Below, piece after piece: positions 1-6,153 of a DNA stretch of 7,765 nt. The stretch's first letter is position 1. Every line of letters starts with the position of its first letter. The stretch is from Bryobacterales bacterium (GTDB lineage: Bacteria > Acidobacteriota > Terriglobia > Bryobacterales > Bryobacteraceae). The stretch is taken from the NCBI GenBank assembly GCA_025353235.1, contig JANXQZ010000828.1, forward strand, positions 1 to 7,765, given 5' to 3'. The translations under genes and the position numbers were made by a program. Under the pieces are notes generated by a model. The model was not told the origin of the DNA. It made no database searches and saw only the letters and a list, made by a program, of their open reading frames with translations.

Positions 1-25
1 GGGGTTTTAAGCGGCGCCGAAGAAC

Positions 26-448
26 GTGTCTCTTGATGTTGGAGTGCGCGACGTCAAAACGCGAGTCTTCACCTTTATCGTAATTATCACGAACGTGCTG
101 GGTGACTCGGCCCTGAAGTTTGGCATGCAGCATCAGGCTGAAGGGCTATCGCTCTCCCCGCTGATGTATCTCAAAGCCTTCTTCAATCCGTTCGTCTTCC
201 TAGGTGTGTCGTTGCTCGTTCTCTGGATGCTCAGCCGCATGACTCTGCTGAGTTGGGCGGACTTGAGCTATGTCCTGCCAGTTACATCCATCGGATACGT
301 TCTCATCACGTTGATCGGCAGGTTTTTCTTTAATGAGGCAGTGACTCCCGCCCGCTGGATCGGGACGCTTTGCATTATTGGGGGCATGGTTTTGGTTGGG
401 ACAACGAGTCCGCGCACTACGCCTGGGCACCCGGAGACTTCGGCTTGA
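26..448 (+). CDS. SMR/EamA-fold small membrane protein, ArnE-like putative flippase subunit 1
   Basis: This 140-residue protein has four predicted membrane helices at about residues 13-32, 52-72, 79-100 and 109-127, the layout of SMR/EamA half-transporters. The segment around residues 103-125 (E104, then V106-T-P-A-R-W, then IIGGMVLVG) closely resembles the last helix of ArnE, a subunit of the Ara4N-lipid flippase. The membrane-embedded glutamate of SMR drug exporters (EmrE E14) is replaced: aligning on G26 and K31 puts N23 there, which argues against a proton-coupled drug pump. The start is uncertain. A GTG at 26 follows a weak GAAGAA stretch, an in-frame TAA at 8-10 rules out a start further upstream, and a GTG at 44 is an alternative. 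The stop overlaps the next start by one base (TGATG), so the two are probably translated as a coupled pair. I infer a lipid-linked substrate from the glycosyltransferase downstream. Confidence 0.82.
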   Translation: MSLDVGVRDVKTRVFTFIVIITNVLGDSALKFGMQHQAEGLSLSPLMYLKAFFNPFVFLGVSLLVLWMLSRMTLLSWADLSYVLPVTSIGYVLITLIGRFFFNEAVTPARWIGTLCIIGGMVLVGTTSPRTTPGHPETSA

Positions 449-810
449 TGGAATGGTTGCTGGTGGCCGTGATCGTGGGCAGCACGGTGTTGGGCGATAT
501 TCTGCAGACTATTGAGATGAAGCGCGTGGGTGAGGTCGACGATTTTCGACCCGGCCACTTGCGGCTATTGCTGGGCAAGCTGGCGAGTCGCAAGTACTTG
601 ATCGTCGCGGTGTTCTTTATGGCGGTGTCGTTCTTTGCATTCATGAAGCTGCTCTCGGTGGCCGACCTAAGTTTCGCGGTTCCGGCGAGCGCGGCGAGCG
701 TGGTGCTGGAAACGATTCTCGCTAAGCTGCTCTTGAAAGAGCACGTGGATGTAAAGCGCTGGGCCGGAGCGGGGCTGGTGGCCTGCGGCGTCGCGCTGCT
801 CGCGCTGTGA
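448..810 (+). CDS. SMR/EamA-fold small membrane protein, putative flippase subunit 2
   Basis: This 120-residue protein has four hydrophobic helices at about residues 1-22, 48-66, 70-92 and 104-120. It is a diverged paralogue of the preceding gene product: ADLSFAVPASA here matches ADLSYVLPVTS there, and both carry a V-L-G-D motif in helix 1. The position of the EmrE catalytic glutamate is T13, so this copy also lacks it. The reading frame is open back to 370, but the ATG at 448 is chosen because it overlaps the upstream TGA by one base, has a GGAG at 433-436, and gives a protein starting directly at helix 1. The gene ends with GTGA, where the next gene's GTG lies inside its stop. Two unequal SMR subunits in tandem beside a lipid glycosyltransferase point to a heterodimeric lipid flippase in the inner membrane. 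The substrate is inferred, not shown. Confidence 0.83.
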   Translation: MEWLLVAVIVGSTVLGDILQTIEMKRVGEVDDFRPGHLRLLLGKLASRKYLIVAVFFMAVSFFAFMKLLSVADLSFAVPASAASVVLETILAKLLLKEHVDVKRWAGAGLVACGVALLAL

Positions 811-1901
811 ACTGGGTTCTGGGCGGAATTTGCGCCATTGCGGCTGCTTACCAGATTGTGGCTCTGATCGCTTGCTTGCGGCATAAGGGTTCGAAACCGC
901 TCGCTTACGCTCACGGCTCGGTTAACGAAGTCGGCGTTTCCATCTTGAAGCCGGTGCGGGGTTTGAAGGCGGGGTTCCACGAGGCCTTGCAGTCTCATCT
1001 CGCACAAGATTACCCCAGCTTCGAACTGCTGCTCGGCCATCGCGATCCCAACGATTCCGCGATCCCTGAAATGGAGCGAGCGGGCGTCCAGCATTTCGTC
1101 TGCTCAACGCAGACCGCCAATCCGAAAGTAGGCGTGCTGATGGACCTTGTGGAGCAGGCTCGCTTTCCAATCATCATCGTCAACGACGCTGATATTGTTG
1201 TGCCGCCCGAGTATATCCAGGCAGTGACTGCTCCCCTCGCTGATCTGAAGATAGGTCTGGTGACCTGCCTTTACCGTGCTGTCGGCGACTCCTGGCCAAG
1301 CCGGTTTGAAGCTCTGGGCGTGGCAACGGATTTCGCGCCCAGCGCCCTGGTGGCTCCTCTGGTCGGCGTGTCTGAATTTGGGTTCGGTTCGACGCTGGCA
1401 TTCCGGCGAGCGGACCTGGACGCCATCGGCGGATTTGCGGCGGTGGCCGATTACCTCGCCGACGATTATCAGCTTGGCGCAAGGATCCACCAGCTTGGCC
1501 GCAAGAATCTTATTTCGCCAGTTGTCGTGCAAACGCGCCTGCACGACGATCATTGGAGCACGATCTGGAGCCATCAAGTGCGCTGGGCTCGCACGATTCG
1601 ATGCTCGCGCCGCGACGGCTACCTCGGACTTCCGATCACTTTCGCGAGTCTCTGGGCTTTGGCGGCTTTGCTCGCCAGCATGTGGTGGACTGCGGCTTTG
1701 CTGATCGCGATTCGCCTGTGTATGGCCATCGTGGGTGGATGGTTTGTCATACGCAATCGAGACGTGTTGCGCTACTTCTGGCTGATTCCTGCGCGCGATT
1801 TGTATGGAGTAGCCGTATGGATTGCGGGACTATTCGGCAACACGGTGGAGTGGGGCGGCCGTCGACTGCCGATCGATTCATCGGGCCGAATCAGACCCTG
1901 A
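807..1901 (+). CDS. hpnI: HpnI-like hopanoid glycosyltransferase (GT21, ceramide glucosyltransferase-like)
   Basis: This 364-residue membrane-associated glycosyltransferase resembles HpnI and the ceramide glucosyltransferases. HpnI of Burkholderia transfers N-acetylglucosamine to bacteriohopanetetrol, the first step towards glucosaminyl and cyclitol-ether hopanoids. An N-terminal anchor helix spans about residues 3-23. The GT-A catalytic region carries all expected signatures: D80 in GHRDPND, the DxD at D127-A-D129, D219/D220 in ADDYQLG, and the QxxRW motif Q257-V-R-W260 on the cytosolic interface helix. Hydrophobic segments follow at about 277-314 and 325-345, and the WGGRRLPI tail is typical of the group. 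The length fits the family (about 370-390 residues). It starts with GTG, overlapping the stop of the upstream membrane gene, with no convincing ribosome site of its own, so translation is probably coupled. No other hpn gene (hpnH, hpnG, hpnJ, hpnK, shc) lies in the window, so the acceptor could be another lipid such as a ceramide or diacylglycerol. Confidence 0.85.
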   Translation: MNWVLGGICAIAAAYQIVALIACLRHKGSKPLAYAHGSVNEVGVSILKPVRGLKAGFHEALQSHLAQDYPSFELLLGHRDPNDSAIPEMERAGVQHFVCSTQTANPKVGVLMDLVEQARFPIIIVNDADIVVPPEYIQAVTAPLADLKIGLVTCLYRAVGDSWPSRFEALGVATDFAPSALVAPLVGVSEFGFGSTLAFRRADLDAIGGFAAVADYLADDYQLGARIHQLGRKNLISPVVVQTRLHDDHWSTIWSHQVRWARTIRCSRRDGYLGLPITFASLWALAALLASMWWTAALLIAIRLCMAIVGGWFVIRNRDVLRYFWLIPARDLYGVAVWIAGLFGNTVEWGGRRLPIDSSGRIRP

Positions 1902-4215
1902 TCAGCTCGCCCAAGATTCGCAGGGCTGACTCTTTGCCCCGTTCGCCTACTTCTCCGATAGGACCAACGCAGGCTGGGCAGCCCGCCTCGCATGAGCAAC
2001 TCCGCAGCGCCTCCAGCGCTCCCGCCAGCAACTTCGGCGTTAGCTTGAAGAGCGGCGCGCTGAGTCCGATGCCGCCCGGATAGGCGTCGTACAGGAAGAG
2101 GTCCGGCTCGAAGATTCGGGTGCCCTTGGAGATGTCTTCCGTGATGGCCAACCCCAAGTCGCGCGGATCGCACATGAGCAATTGCGAACCGATTGTTCTC
2201 AAAACATTGGCCAGTCCAACTAAGCCGTTTAGCCGCTCGGTAGGTGAGAGGTCGGGAAATTTCTCCAGAAACGCGCCCGGGAAATGCAGCCAGAACGACG
2301 TCGTGTGCATTTCCTGCTCTGGCATCGATAGGTTGCCCGCTCCTACATTCTCCATTGTGTAGAACTTGATTTTTTTGAACCCGACCACCTGCCGGTTCAC
2401 GCGCACATCGCCATGCACGGACCAAGCGCCGTTCACTTCAATGGACTCAAATTCCTCGAGTTGTTTCACCTGCGTGTAATCGATCGCGTCGGTGAAGTAG
2501 TCGCAGTTCACGCTGCGAACGTAGGCTTTGCGGCCATCGTAGTCGAACTTCTCAACTTGAAACTGTCTCGCTTCATGAAGGTAGATGGCCTTCTCGTGCA
2601 GCGTCGTGAGAGCTGTAGGGAATGAGACTTCAGCGATCACTTTGTGCTCGCCCGTAATGTCGATCACGACAAAGTTATCGCTCGTAACTGCCCGCAAGCC
2701 GACGGCATCGGCGGGATAGGTATCGGACGTCCAATGCCAACACTCGCCCGAGTGATGCACCAGATGCATCTCTTCGTCAAGAAATCGGCAAAGCTCGCCC
2801 GTGTCGTGCGAGCCGAACTTCTCGCCGTCGCGGATGGGCAGTTCGAAGACCGCGCACTTGAGATGGTTCAGCAGGATTTCCAGGTTGTCCGGGTTGATGT
2901 AGGCATGCTCTGGAGACCGGTCGAAGAAGTAGTCGGGGTGCTCGATAATATACTGATCGAGCGGAGCGCTGGAGGCCACCAGAACGGCGAGCGAGGTAGT
3001 TTGCCGCCTGCCCGCGCGACCGGCCCGCTGCCACGTTGAGGCGATCGAACCGGGGTAGCCGGCCATCACCACCGCGTCCAGCGACCCAATGTCGATTCCG
3101 AGTTCGAGCGCGTTGGTGGCCACCACGGCCCGAATCTCTCCCTTGCGCAGCTTGCGCTCAATTTCGCGACGCTCGCGCGGGAGATAGCCGCCCCGATAAC
3201 CGCGAATGCGTTCTCCCGGAATCGGACCGCGTTCGCACGCATCGCGCAAGTAGGTGAGCAGAACTTCCATCGCCAGACGATTGTTGGCGAACACGAGAGT
3301 TTGCTGTTGGCGCTCGATGAAGTCGGTGGCGATGCGCCGGGTCTCATGCAGGTAGCTGCGCCGGATGCCGAGTTGGTGATTGACCACGGGGGGGTTGTAG
3401 AACACGACGTACTTCTCGCCGCTGGGCGCGCCGTTGCGGTCCACGAGCTCGAATTCGGATTCTGTGAGCGCCTCGGCCAGTTCCTTGGGATTGGCGATAG
3501 TGGCCGAGCAGCAGATGAATTGAGGCTTCGAGCCGTAAAACTCGCAGATGCGTTTCAATCGGCGCACTACATTCGCGAGATGGCTGCCATAGACCCCGCG
3601 ATAATAATGCAGTTCGTCGATGACGATGTAGCGCAGGTTCTCGAAACATTTTGCCCACTTGGTATGGTGGGGCAGAATTCCGGTATGCAGCATGTCCGGA
3701 TTGGTCAGGATCACGTTAGCTCGTTCGCGGATGGCGCGGCGGGCATCCTGAGGCGTATCGCCGTCGTACGTAAAGGCTCGGATATCGGACCGCATGGCGT
3801 CGACCGTGGATTGGAATTCGGCGAGTTGATCCTCGGCGAGCGCCTTGGTGGGGAACAGGTACATCGCGCGGGCAGTGGAATCCTGGAGGATGGTGTTGAG
3901 CACCGGGAGGTTGTAGCAGAGCGTTTTGCCGCTCGCCGTGGGCGTGACCACGACGACGTTTTTGCCTTCCGCTGTGGCGCGGAATGTGTCGGCTTGGTGG
4001 GAGTAGAGCTGCGGGATGCCGCGCTGCTCCAGGGTGGTTCGCAGCGAAAGGGCGACGGACTCCGGGATCTCTGCGTACTCGCCCTCGCGACTAGGCAGGC
4101 AACGGATCGCTCGAATGGGTGAATCGGGAGCCTTCATCCACTGTTCGAAACGAGCGATGGAGGATTCCACTCCGCCGCCGCGCGGTGCTAATTCGAGGCC
4201 GAGAGAGAGGTTCAT
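1891..4215 (-). CDS. mrfA: MrfA/YprA-type superfamily 2 DNA helicase with C-terminal zinc-binding cysteines (DUF1998)
   Basis: This 774-residue DEAD/DEAH-type helicase belongs to the YprA/MrfA group, a 3'-5' DNA helicase involved in mitomycin C lesion repair in Bacillus subtilis. Motifs in order: YSHQ 71-74, Walker A TPTASGKT 91-98, Ia FPTKALAEDQ 121-130, Ib TNPDML 171-176, DELH 200-203, SAT 237-239, LVFANNR 307-313, motif V ATNALELGIDIG 366-377, and motif VI QRAGRAGR 396-403. The C-terminal DUF1998-like part ends in the four-cysteine cluster C740-x-C742-x3-C746-x2-C749 that binds metal in this family. The frame stays open upstream to 4416, but the ATG at 4215 is preferred: AAAAGG sits five bases ahead of it, and upstream residues look non-coding and would run over the divergent gene at 4270. 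The length matches the family. No MrfB nuclease partner gene is adjacent. Its end overlaps the end of hpnI by 11 bases, tail to tail. Confidence 0.93.
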   Translation of the reverse strand: MNLSLGLELAPRGGGVESSIARFEQWMKAPDSPIRAIRCLPSREGEYAEIPESVALSLRTTLEQRGIPQLYSHQADTFRATAEGKNVVVVTPTASGKTLCYNLPVLNTILQDSTARAMYLFPTKALAEDQLAEFQSTVDAMRSDIRAFTYDGDTPQDARRAIRERANVILTNPDMLHTGILPHHTKWAKCFENLRYIVIDELHYYRGVYGSHLANVVRRLKRICEFYGSKPQFICCSATIANPKELAEALTESEFELVDRNGAPSGEKYVVFYNPPVVNHQLGIRRSYLHETRRIATDFIERQQQTLVFANNRLAMEVLLTYLRDACERGPIPGERIRGYRGGYLPRERREIERKLRKGEIRAVVATNALELGIDIGSLDAVVMAGYPGSIASTWQRAGRAGRRQTTSLAVLVASSAPLDQYIIEHPDYFFDRSPEHAYINPDNLEILLNHLKCAVFELPIRDGEKFGSHDTGELCRFLDEEMHLVHHSGECWHWTSDTYPADAVGLRAVTSDNFVVIDITGEHKVIAEVSFPTALTTLHEKAIYLHEARQFQVEKFDYDGRKAYVRSVNCDYFTDAIDYTQVKQLEEFESIEVNGAWSVHGDVRVNRQVVGFKKIKFYTMENVGAGNLSMPEQEMHTTSFWLHFPGAFLEKFPDLSPTERLNGLVGLANVLRTIGSQLLMCDPRDLGLAITEDISKGTRIFEPDLFLYDAYPGGIGLSAPLFKLTPKLLAGALEALRSCSCEAGCPACVGPIGEVGERGKESALRILGELIRV

Positions 4216-4220
4216 GTTCG

Positions 4221-4226
4221 CCTTTT
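4221..4226 (-). promoter_or_regulatory. Ribosome binding site deciding the helicase start
   Basis: On the minus strand AAAAGG lies five bases before the ATG at 4215. It supports this start over the upstream in-frame start codon at 4416, which would add 67 residues with no family resemblance and would overlap the divergent small gene. Confidence 0.6.
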
Positions 4227-4269
4227 CTTTGCCAGAGTACCATGATCCGCTTCCTGTAAGATTAAGTTG

Positions 4270-4476
4270 ATGGATTCCAACTTGGTGACCGCAATCGTGA
4301 GCGCTTCGGCCACGGCGCTTGTGGCAATCGTTGCAATACTCAGCAGCAATACACGACTTGACGAGACCAACGCTCACCTGGGCCGGGTGGAAACCAAGCT
4401 CGACATTATCGGGCAAATGCTAGCCGGGTGTGCCATGGATGTGGCGCGGATCAAGGAAAAGCTCGGCATAGGATGA
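4270..4476 (+). CDS. Small membrane-anchored coiled-coil protein of unknown function
   Basis: This 68-residue protein has one hydrophobic helix at about residues 5-25 (rich in A, V, I, S) followed by a charged amphipathic helix at about 28-66, with hydrophobic residues spaced as in a short coiled coil (L30, L37, V40, L44, I47, M50/L51, V58, I61, L65). It ends in the motif DVARIKEKLGIG. It is probably an inner-membrane protein with one membrane pass and a coiled-coil domain. The ATG at 4270 is preferred to the adjacent in-frame TTG at 4267. The ribosome site is weak (TAAG). It is transcribed divergently from the helicase across a 54-base gap and faces the small secreted protein gene tail to tail. 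I do not recognise a named family; it could be a small phage- or plasmid-type membrane protein or a helper of a larger complex. Confidence 0.62.
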   Translation: MDSNLVTAIVSASATALVAIVAILSSNTRLDETNAHLGRVETKLDIIGQMLAGCAMDVARIKEKLGIG

Positions 4477-4521
4477 CCCGTTCCGGATGTCATCTTTCGC
4501 CGGTTGTCGCGCGACTCGGCT

Positions 4522-4758
4522 CTACCCCCGAATGGATTTTCGAGGTTTGCTGTGACGGGATAGTTTTTTCATCGCTTTGTTCTGTGCTTTGAGCCACCTT
4601 CGCTGTTCATGCTTGTTCGCATTTTGGCGATGGGTTTGAGCGGCTAGTTCCTGCTTGGCCTGCTTTAACTGCGCGCGGTCTGCTTTAGTTTGTTCGGCGG
4701 CGAAAGCGGATGTCAGGAGGAACAGTGTGCAGATAAGTGCGGCGATGGGTTTGAGCAT
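4522..4758 (-). CDS. Small secreted, highly basic helical protein of unknown function
   Basis: This 78-residue product starts with a clear signal peptide: K3, a hydrophobic core at residues 5-17, and an A-F-A cleavage motif ending at A20. The mature part, about 58 residues, is rich in lysine, arginine, glutamine and alanine, with almost no hydrophobic core. It should form one long basic helix and carry a strong positive charge, especially in residues 53-78. I do not recognise a family. Possible roles are binding to the cell wall, outer-membrane lipids or nucleic acid outside the cytoplasm, but nothing in the sequence decides between them. The ribosome site ahead of the ATG is poor (ACAGAG). 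On the minus strand TTTACA at 4791-4786 and TATGAA at 4769-4764 are spaced by 16 bases and could be a promoter, which would place transcription start almost on the ATG. The gene contains both copies of a 16-bp direct repeat. Confidence 0.6.
   Translation of the reverse strand: MLKPIAALICTLFLLTSAFAAEQTKADRAQLKQAKQELAAQTHRQNANKHEQRRWLKAQNKAMKKLSRHSKPRKSIRG
4626..4641 (+). repeat. 16-bp perfect direct repeat, copy 1
   Basis: GGCGATGGGTTTGAGC occurs here and again at 4741-4756, 115 bases away. Both copies lie in the small secreted protein gene, but in different codon phases (115 is not a multiple of three), so the repeat does not encode a repeated peptide. Confidence 0.85.
4741..4756 (+). repeat. 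16-bp perfect direct repeat, copy 2
   Basis: This is the second copy of the 16-bp sequence at 4626-4641. On the minus strand it covers codons 2-6 of the small secreted protein and the last base of its start codon. The bases on both sides differ between the copies, so the identity is exactly 16 bases. Confidence 0.85.
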
Positions 4759-4820
4759 CTCTGTTCATACTATCGGATTGAAAGGTGTAAAAAAACAGTC
4801 CACCTCGAGAACGAGCGCAT

Positions 4821-5175
4821 TCATATGGCTTCCCAGGGATTAAAAATGACAACACCCAGACGTAAGAAATCCCTGACGTTAAGCGTCACCAGTGTAAGGC
4901 CGTACTCGAGAGCGGTGGCGGCGATCATGCCATCGGCCGTGTTGAGTGGGGTGCCCCTCAACTGGCATTCGCCATCCAGCATGCCCCATCGGTCAGCTAT
5001 CAGACGCGTCACTGGCAGAATGCGGCCATGAAACCAGACCAGTAATTCATTGTGACACTGCGCTCAAGAAGAGTTGGGTAACGGGTTGCGCTCGGAGCCA
5101 CTGTGCAACACGCATATCGGGACGGTCCCGACTCAGTTCGGAAGGAGCATTTGTGTCGAGGAGATAGCCGGTCAT
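4821..5175 (-). pseudogene. vapC: vapC-family PIN-domain toxin, broken by an internal frame-shifting deletion
   Basis: The minus strand from the ATG at 5175 reads a typical VapC N-terminus: MTGYLLDTNAPSEL with the first catalytic aspartate D7, running to LFLSAVSQ before a TGA at 5049-5047. The C-terminal half continues in another frame (from about 5054 to the stop at 4823-4821). It reads NELLVWFHGRILPV, then the conserved TADGMIAA and NVRDF motifs, which supply the later acidic residues, and ends NPWEAI. Intact relatives have about 20-30 more residues between these halves, including the conserved glutamate after the LSxVS strand. The simplest reading is a deletion of roughly 70 bases, not a multiple of three. 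The toxin should be inactive, although a C-terminal fragment could in principle start at the GTG at 5012. The ATG overlaps the antitoxin stop (ATGA), the normal arrangement of a toxin-antitoxin operon. Confidence 0.85.
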
Positions 5176-5405
5176 ATGTCTACCGGACGACCGTTAGACG
5201 CGTGACGGTTGAAGTCGAGATTTAGGCCACGCAACGGCGCAAAGAGTTCGACGATATCCTTAGTGGGCGGGGCATCCATCCGTGGCGTCGCTGGAGTGGA
5301 CTGCAGCGCCTGGAGGATCACGTCTTCGGCGTCCTTGAACGCGCCGCTCTGGAGACGCTGATTGATGAGAGCTTCCACTTCGGGCCGGGTTATTTCGATG
5401 GTCAT
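5172..5405 (-). CDS. Type II toxin-antitoxin antitoxin, partner of the broken vapC
   Basis: This 77-residue protein begins MTIEITRPEVEALI, followed by QRLQSGAFKDAEDVILQAL, a ParD/CopG-like ribbon-helix-helix N-terminus that binds the operator and dimerises. The C-terminal half (about residues 38-77) is low in hydrophobic residues, with P-rich and then LFAPLRGLNLDFNR stretches. This region would normally wrap round the toxin. The ATG at 5405 is chosen because family members start with this MTIE segment; a GTG at 5438 in the same frame would add 11 residues. The stop overlaps the vapC start by four bases. The antitoxin looks intact although its toxin is broken, so it may survive as an orphan regulator, possibly acting on related toxins elsewhere. 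The exact antitoxin subfamily is not certain. Confidence 0.8.
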   Translation of the reverse strand: MTIEITRPEVEALINQRLQSGAFKDAEDVILQALQSTPATPRMDAPPTKDIVELFAPLRGLNLDFNRHASNGRPVDI

Positions 5406-5487
5406 GGTCGGGTGCTTTGCGAAGCTGTTCTCCTTCACCCTAGCATTTGATGAACCAGAAAGCAGATGCCTCTAATCTATAAAACTT
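5406..5487. promoter_or_regulatory. Divergent intergenic region between the antitoxin gene and the ABC exporter
   Basis: These 82 bases must hold the promoters of both flanking units. TATAAA at 5478-5483 on the plus strand is a good -10-like box but lies only four bases before the GTG of the ATPase gene, and no good -35 hexamer stands at 16-18 bases from it. A ribbon-helix-helix antitoxin would be expected to bind its operator here, but I see no clear inverted repeat. Confidence 0.35.
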
Positions 5488-6153
5488 GTGGGTTCCCTCT
5501 TACAACTATCTGACGTGACAAAAGAATATGTTACGGATGGTGCTCCGGTGCCTGCCCTCTTGAACGTGTCCGCTGAATTCTCACGCGGCGAGTTTGTGGC
5601 GCTGGTAGGCAGGAGCGGGTGCGGCAAGTCAACGCTTCTCAACCTTGCTGGAGCCATGGACTTCCCCTCCTCGGGCACCATTACTCTCGAAGGCGTTCAG
5701 ACGTCCGCTCTCAACGATTCTTCCCTCACCAAGTTGAGGCGAGAGAAAGTCGGGTTCATCTTTCAGTCCTTTCAACTCTTGCCCACTCTGTCCGTAATCG
5801 AAAATGTCGAGTTGCCACTCATGCTGGCGGGCGCGCGCGCGGTGCGTCCAGCGGCAATGGAGCGGCTCGCATGGGTACAAATGGAAGATCTCGCCGCTCG
5901 GATGCCCTACCAATTATCGGGCGGACAGATGCAGCGGGTGGCAATCGCGCGAGCCTTGGTGAACTCACCAGCGCTCCTGCTTGCCGATGAGCCTACCGGC
6001 AATCTCGACTCCACCACCGGCGACGTGATTCTCCAGTTGCTGCGGCACATTGCCGACGAGCGCCGCACCACGATCCTCATGGCCACGCACAGCCTGGAGG
6101 CGGCCGGGATCACCGACACAGTCGTGCGCCTGCGAGATGGTCAGGTGGTGTAG
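5488..6153 (+). CDS. ABC transporter ATP-binding protein, LolD/MacB/YbbA type
   Basis: This 221-residue ATPase has every motif of the FtsX-coupled ABC subfamily: Walker A GRSGCGKST at 41-49, Q-loop Q93 in IFQSFQLLPTLS, signature LSGGQ 143-147 followed by MQRVAIARAL, Walker B LLLADEP 163-169, D-loop GNLD 171-174 and the switch H201 in MATHS. The P-T-G-N-L-D run after Walker B is characteristic of LolD, MacB, YbbA and FtsE relatives. These use ATP hydrolysis to drive mechanical work by an FtsX-type membrane protein, such as lipoprotein or peptide extraction, rather than import. It starts at GTG 5488: an in-frame TAA at 5473-5475 leaves no earlier start, and there is no ribosome site. Its TAG shares its G with the GTG of the permease gene, so the two are almost certainly co-translated. 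The substrate cannot be told from the sequence. Confidence 0.93.
   Translation: MGSLLQLSDVTKEYVTDGAPVPALLNVSAEFSRGEFVALVGRSGCGKSTLLNLAGAMDFPSSGTITLEGVQTSALNDSSLTKLRREKVGFIFQSFQLLPTLSVIENVELPLMLAGARAVRPAAMERLAWVQMEDLAARMPYQLSGGQMQRVAIARALVNSPALLLADEPTGNLDSTTGDVILQLLRHIADERRTTILMATHSLEAAGITDTVVRLRDGQVV

Noticed and set aside
417..1094. A 225-codon open frame on the minus strand
   Set aside because: It is antisense to the second membrane protein and hpnI, both supported by motifs. Its composition (S, A, T, R) is typical of a shadow frame.
3301..4122. A 273-codon open frame on the plus strand
   Set aside because: It lies wholly antisense to the helicase gene, whose motifs are complete. It has no recognisable domains and is a shadow of a high-GC gene.
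4216..4269. Candidate divergent promoters between helicase and small membrane protein
   Set aside because: Only poor hexamers at unsuitable spacings are visible (for example CTTACA and TACTCT 15 bases apart on the minus strand), not enough to annotate.
4506..4515. GTCGCGCGAC, a 10-bp perfect palindrome between the two convergent small genes
   Set aside because: It is too short, has no loop and no following T-tract, so it does not support a terminator, and GC-rich palindromes of this size are common.
4789..4795. Run of seven A (T on the minus strand) just after the vapC remnant
   Set aside because: It could be a terminator tail, but no stable GC-rich hairpin precedes it on the minus strand, so I did not call one.
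4690..5031. A 113-codon open frame on the plus strand over the toxin remnant
   Set aside because: It is antisense to the vapC C-terminal half, which carries clear PIN motifs, and its own product resembles nothing.
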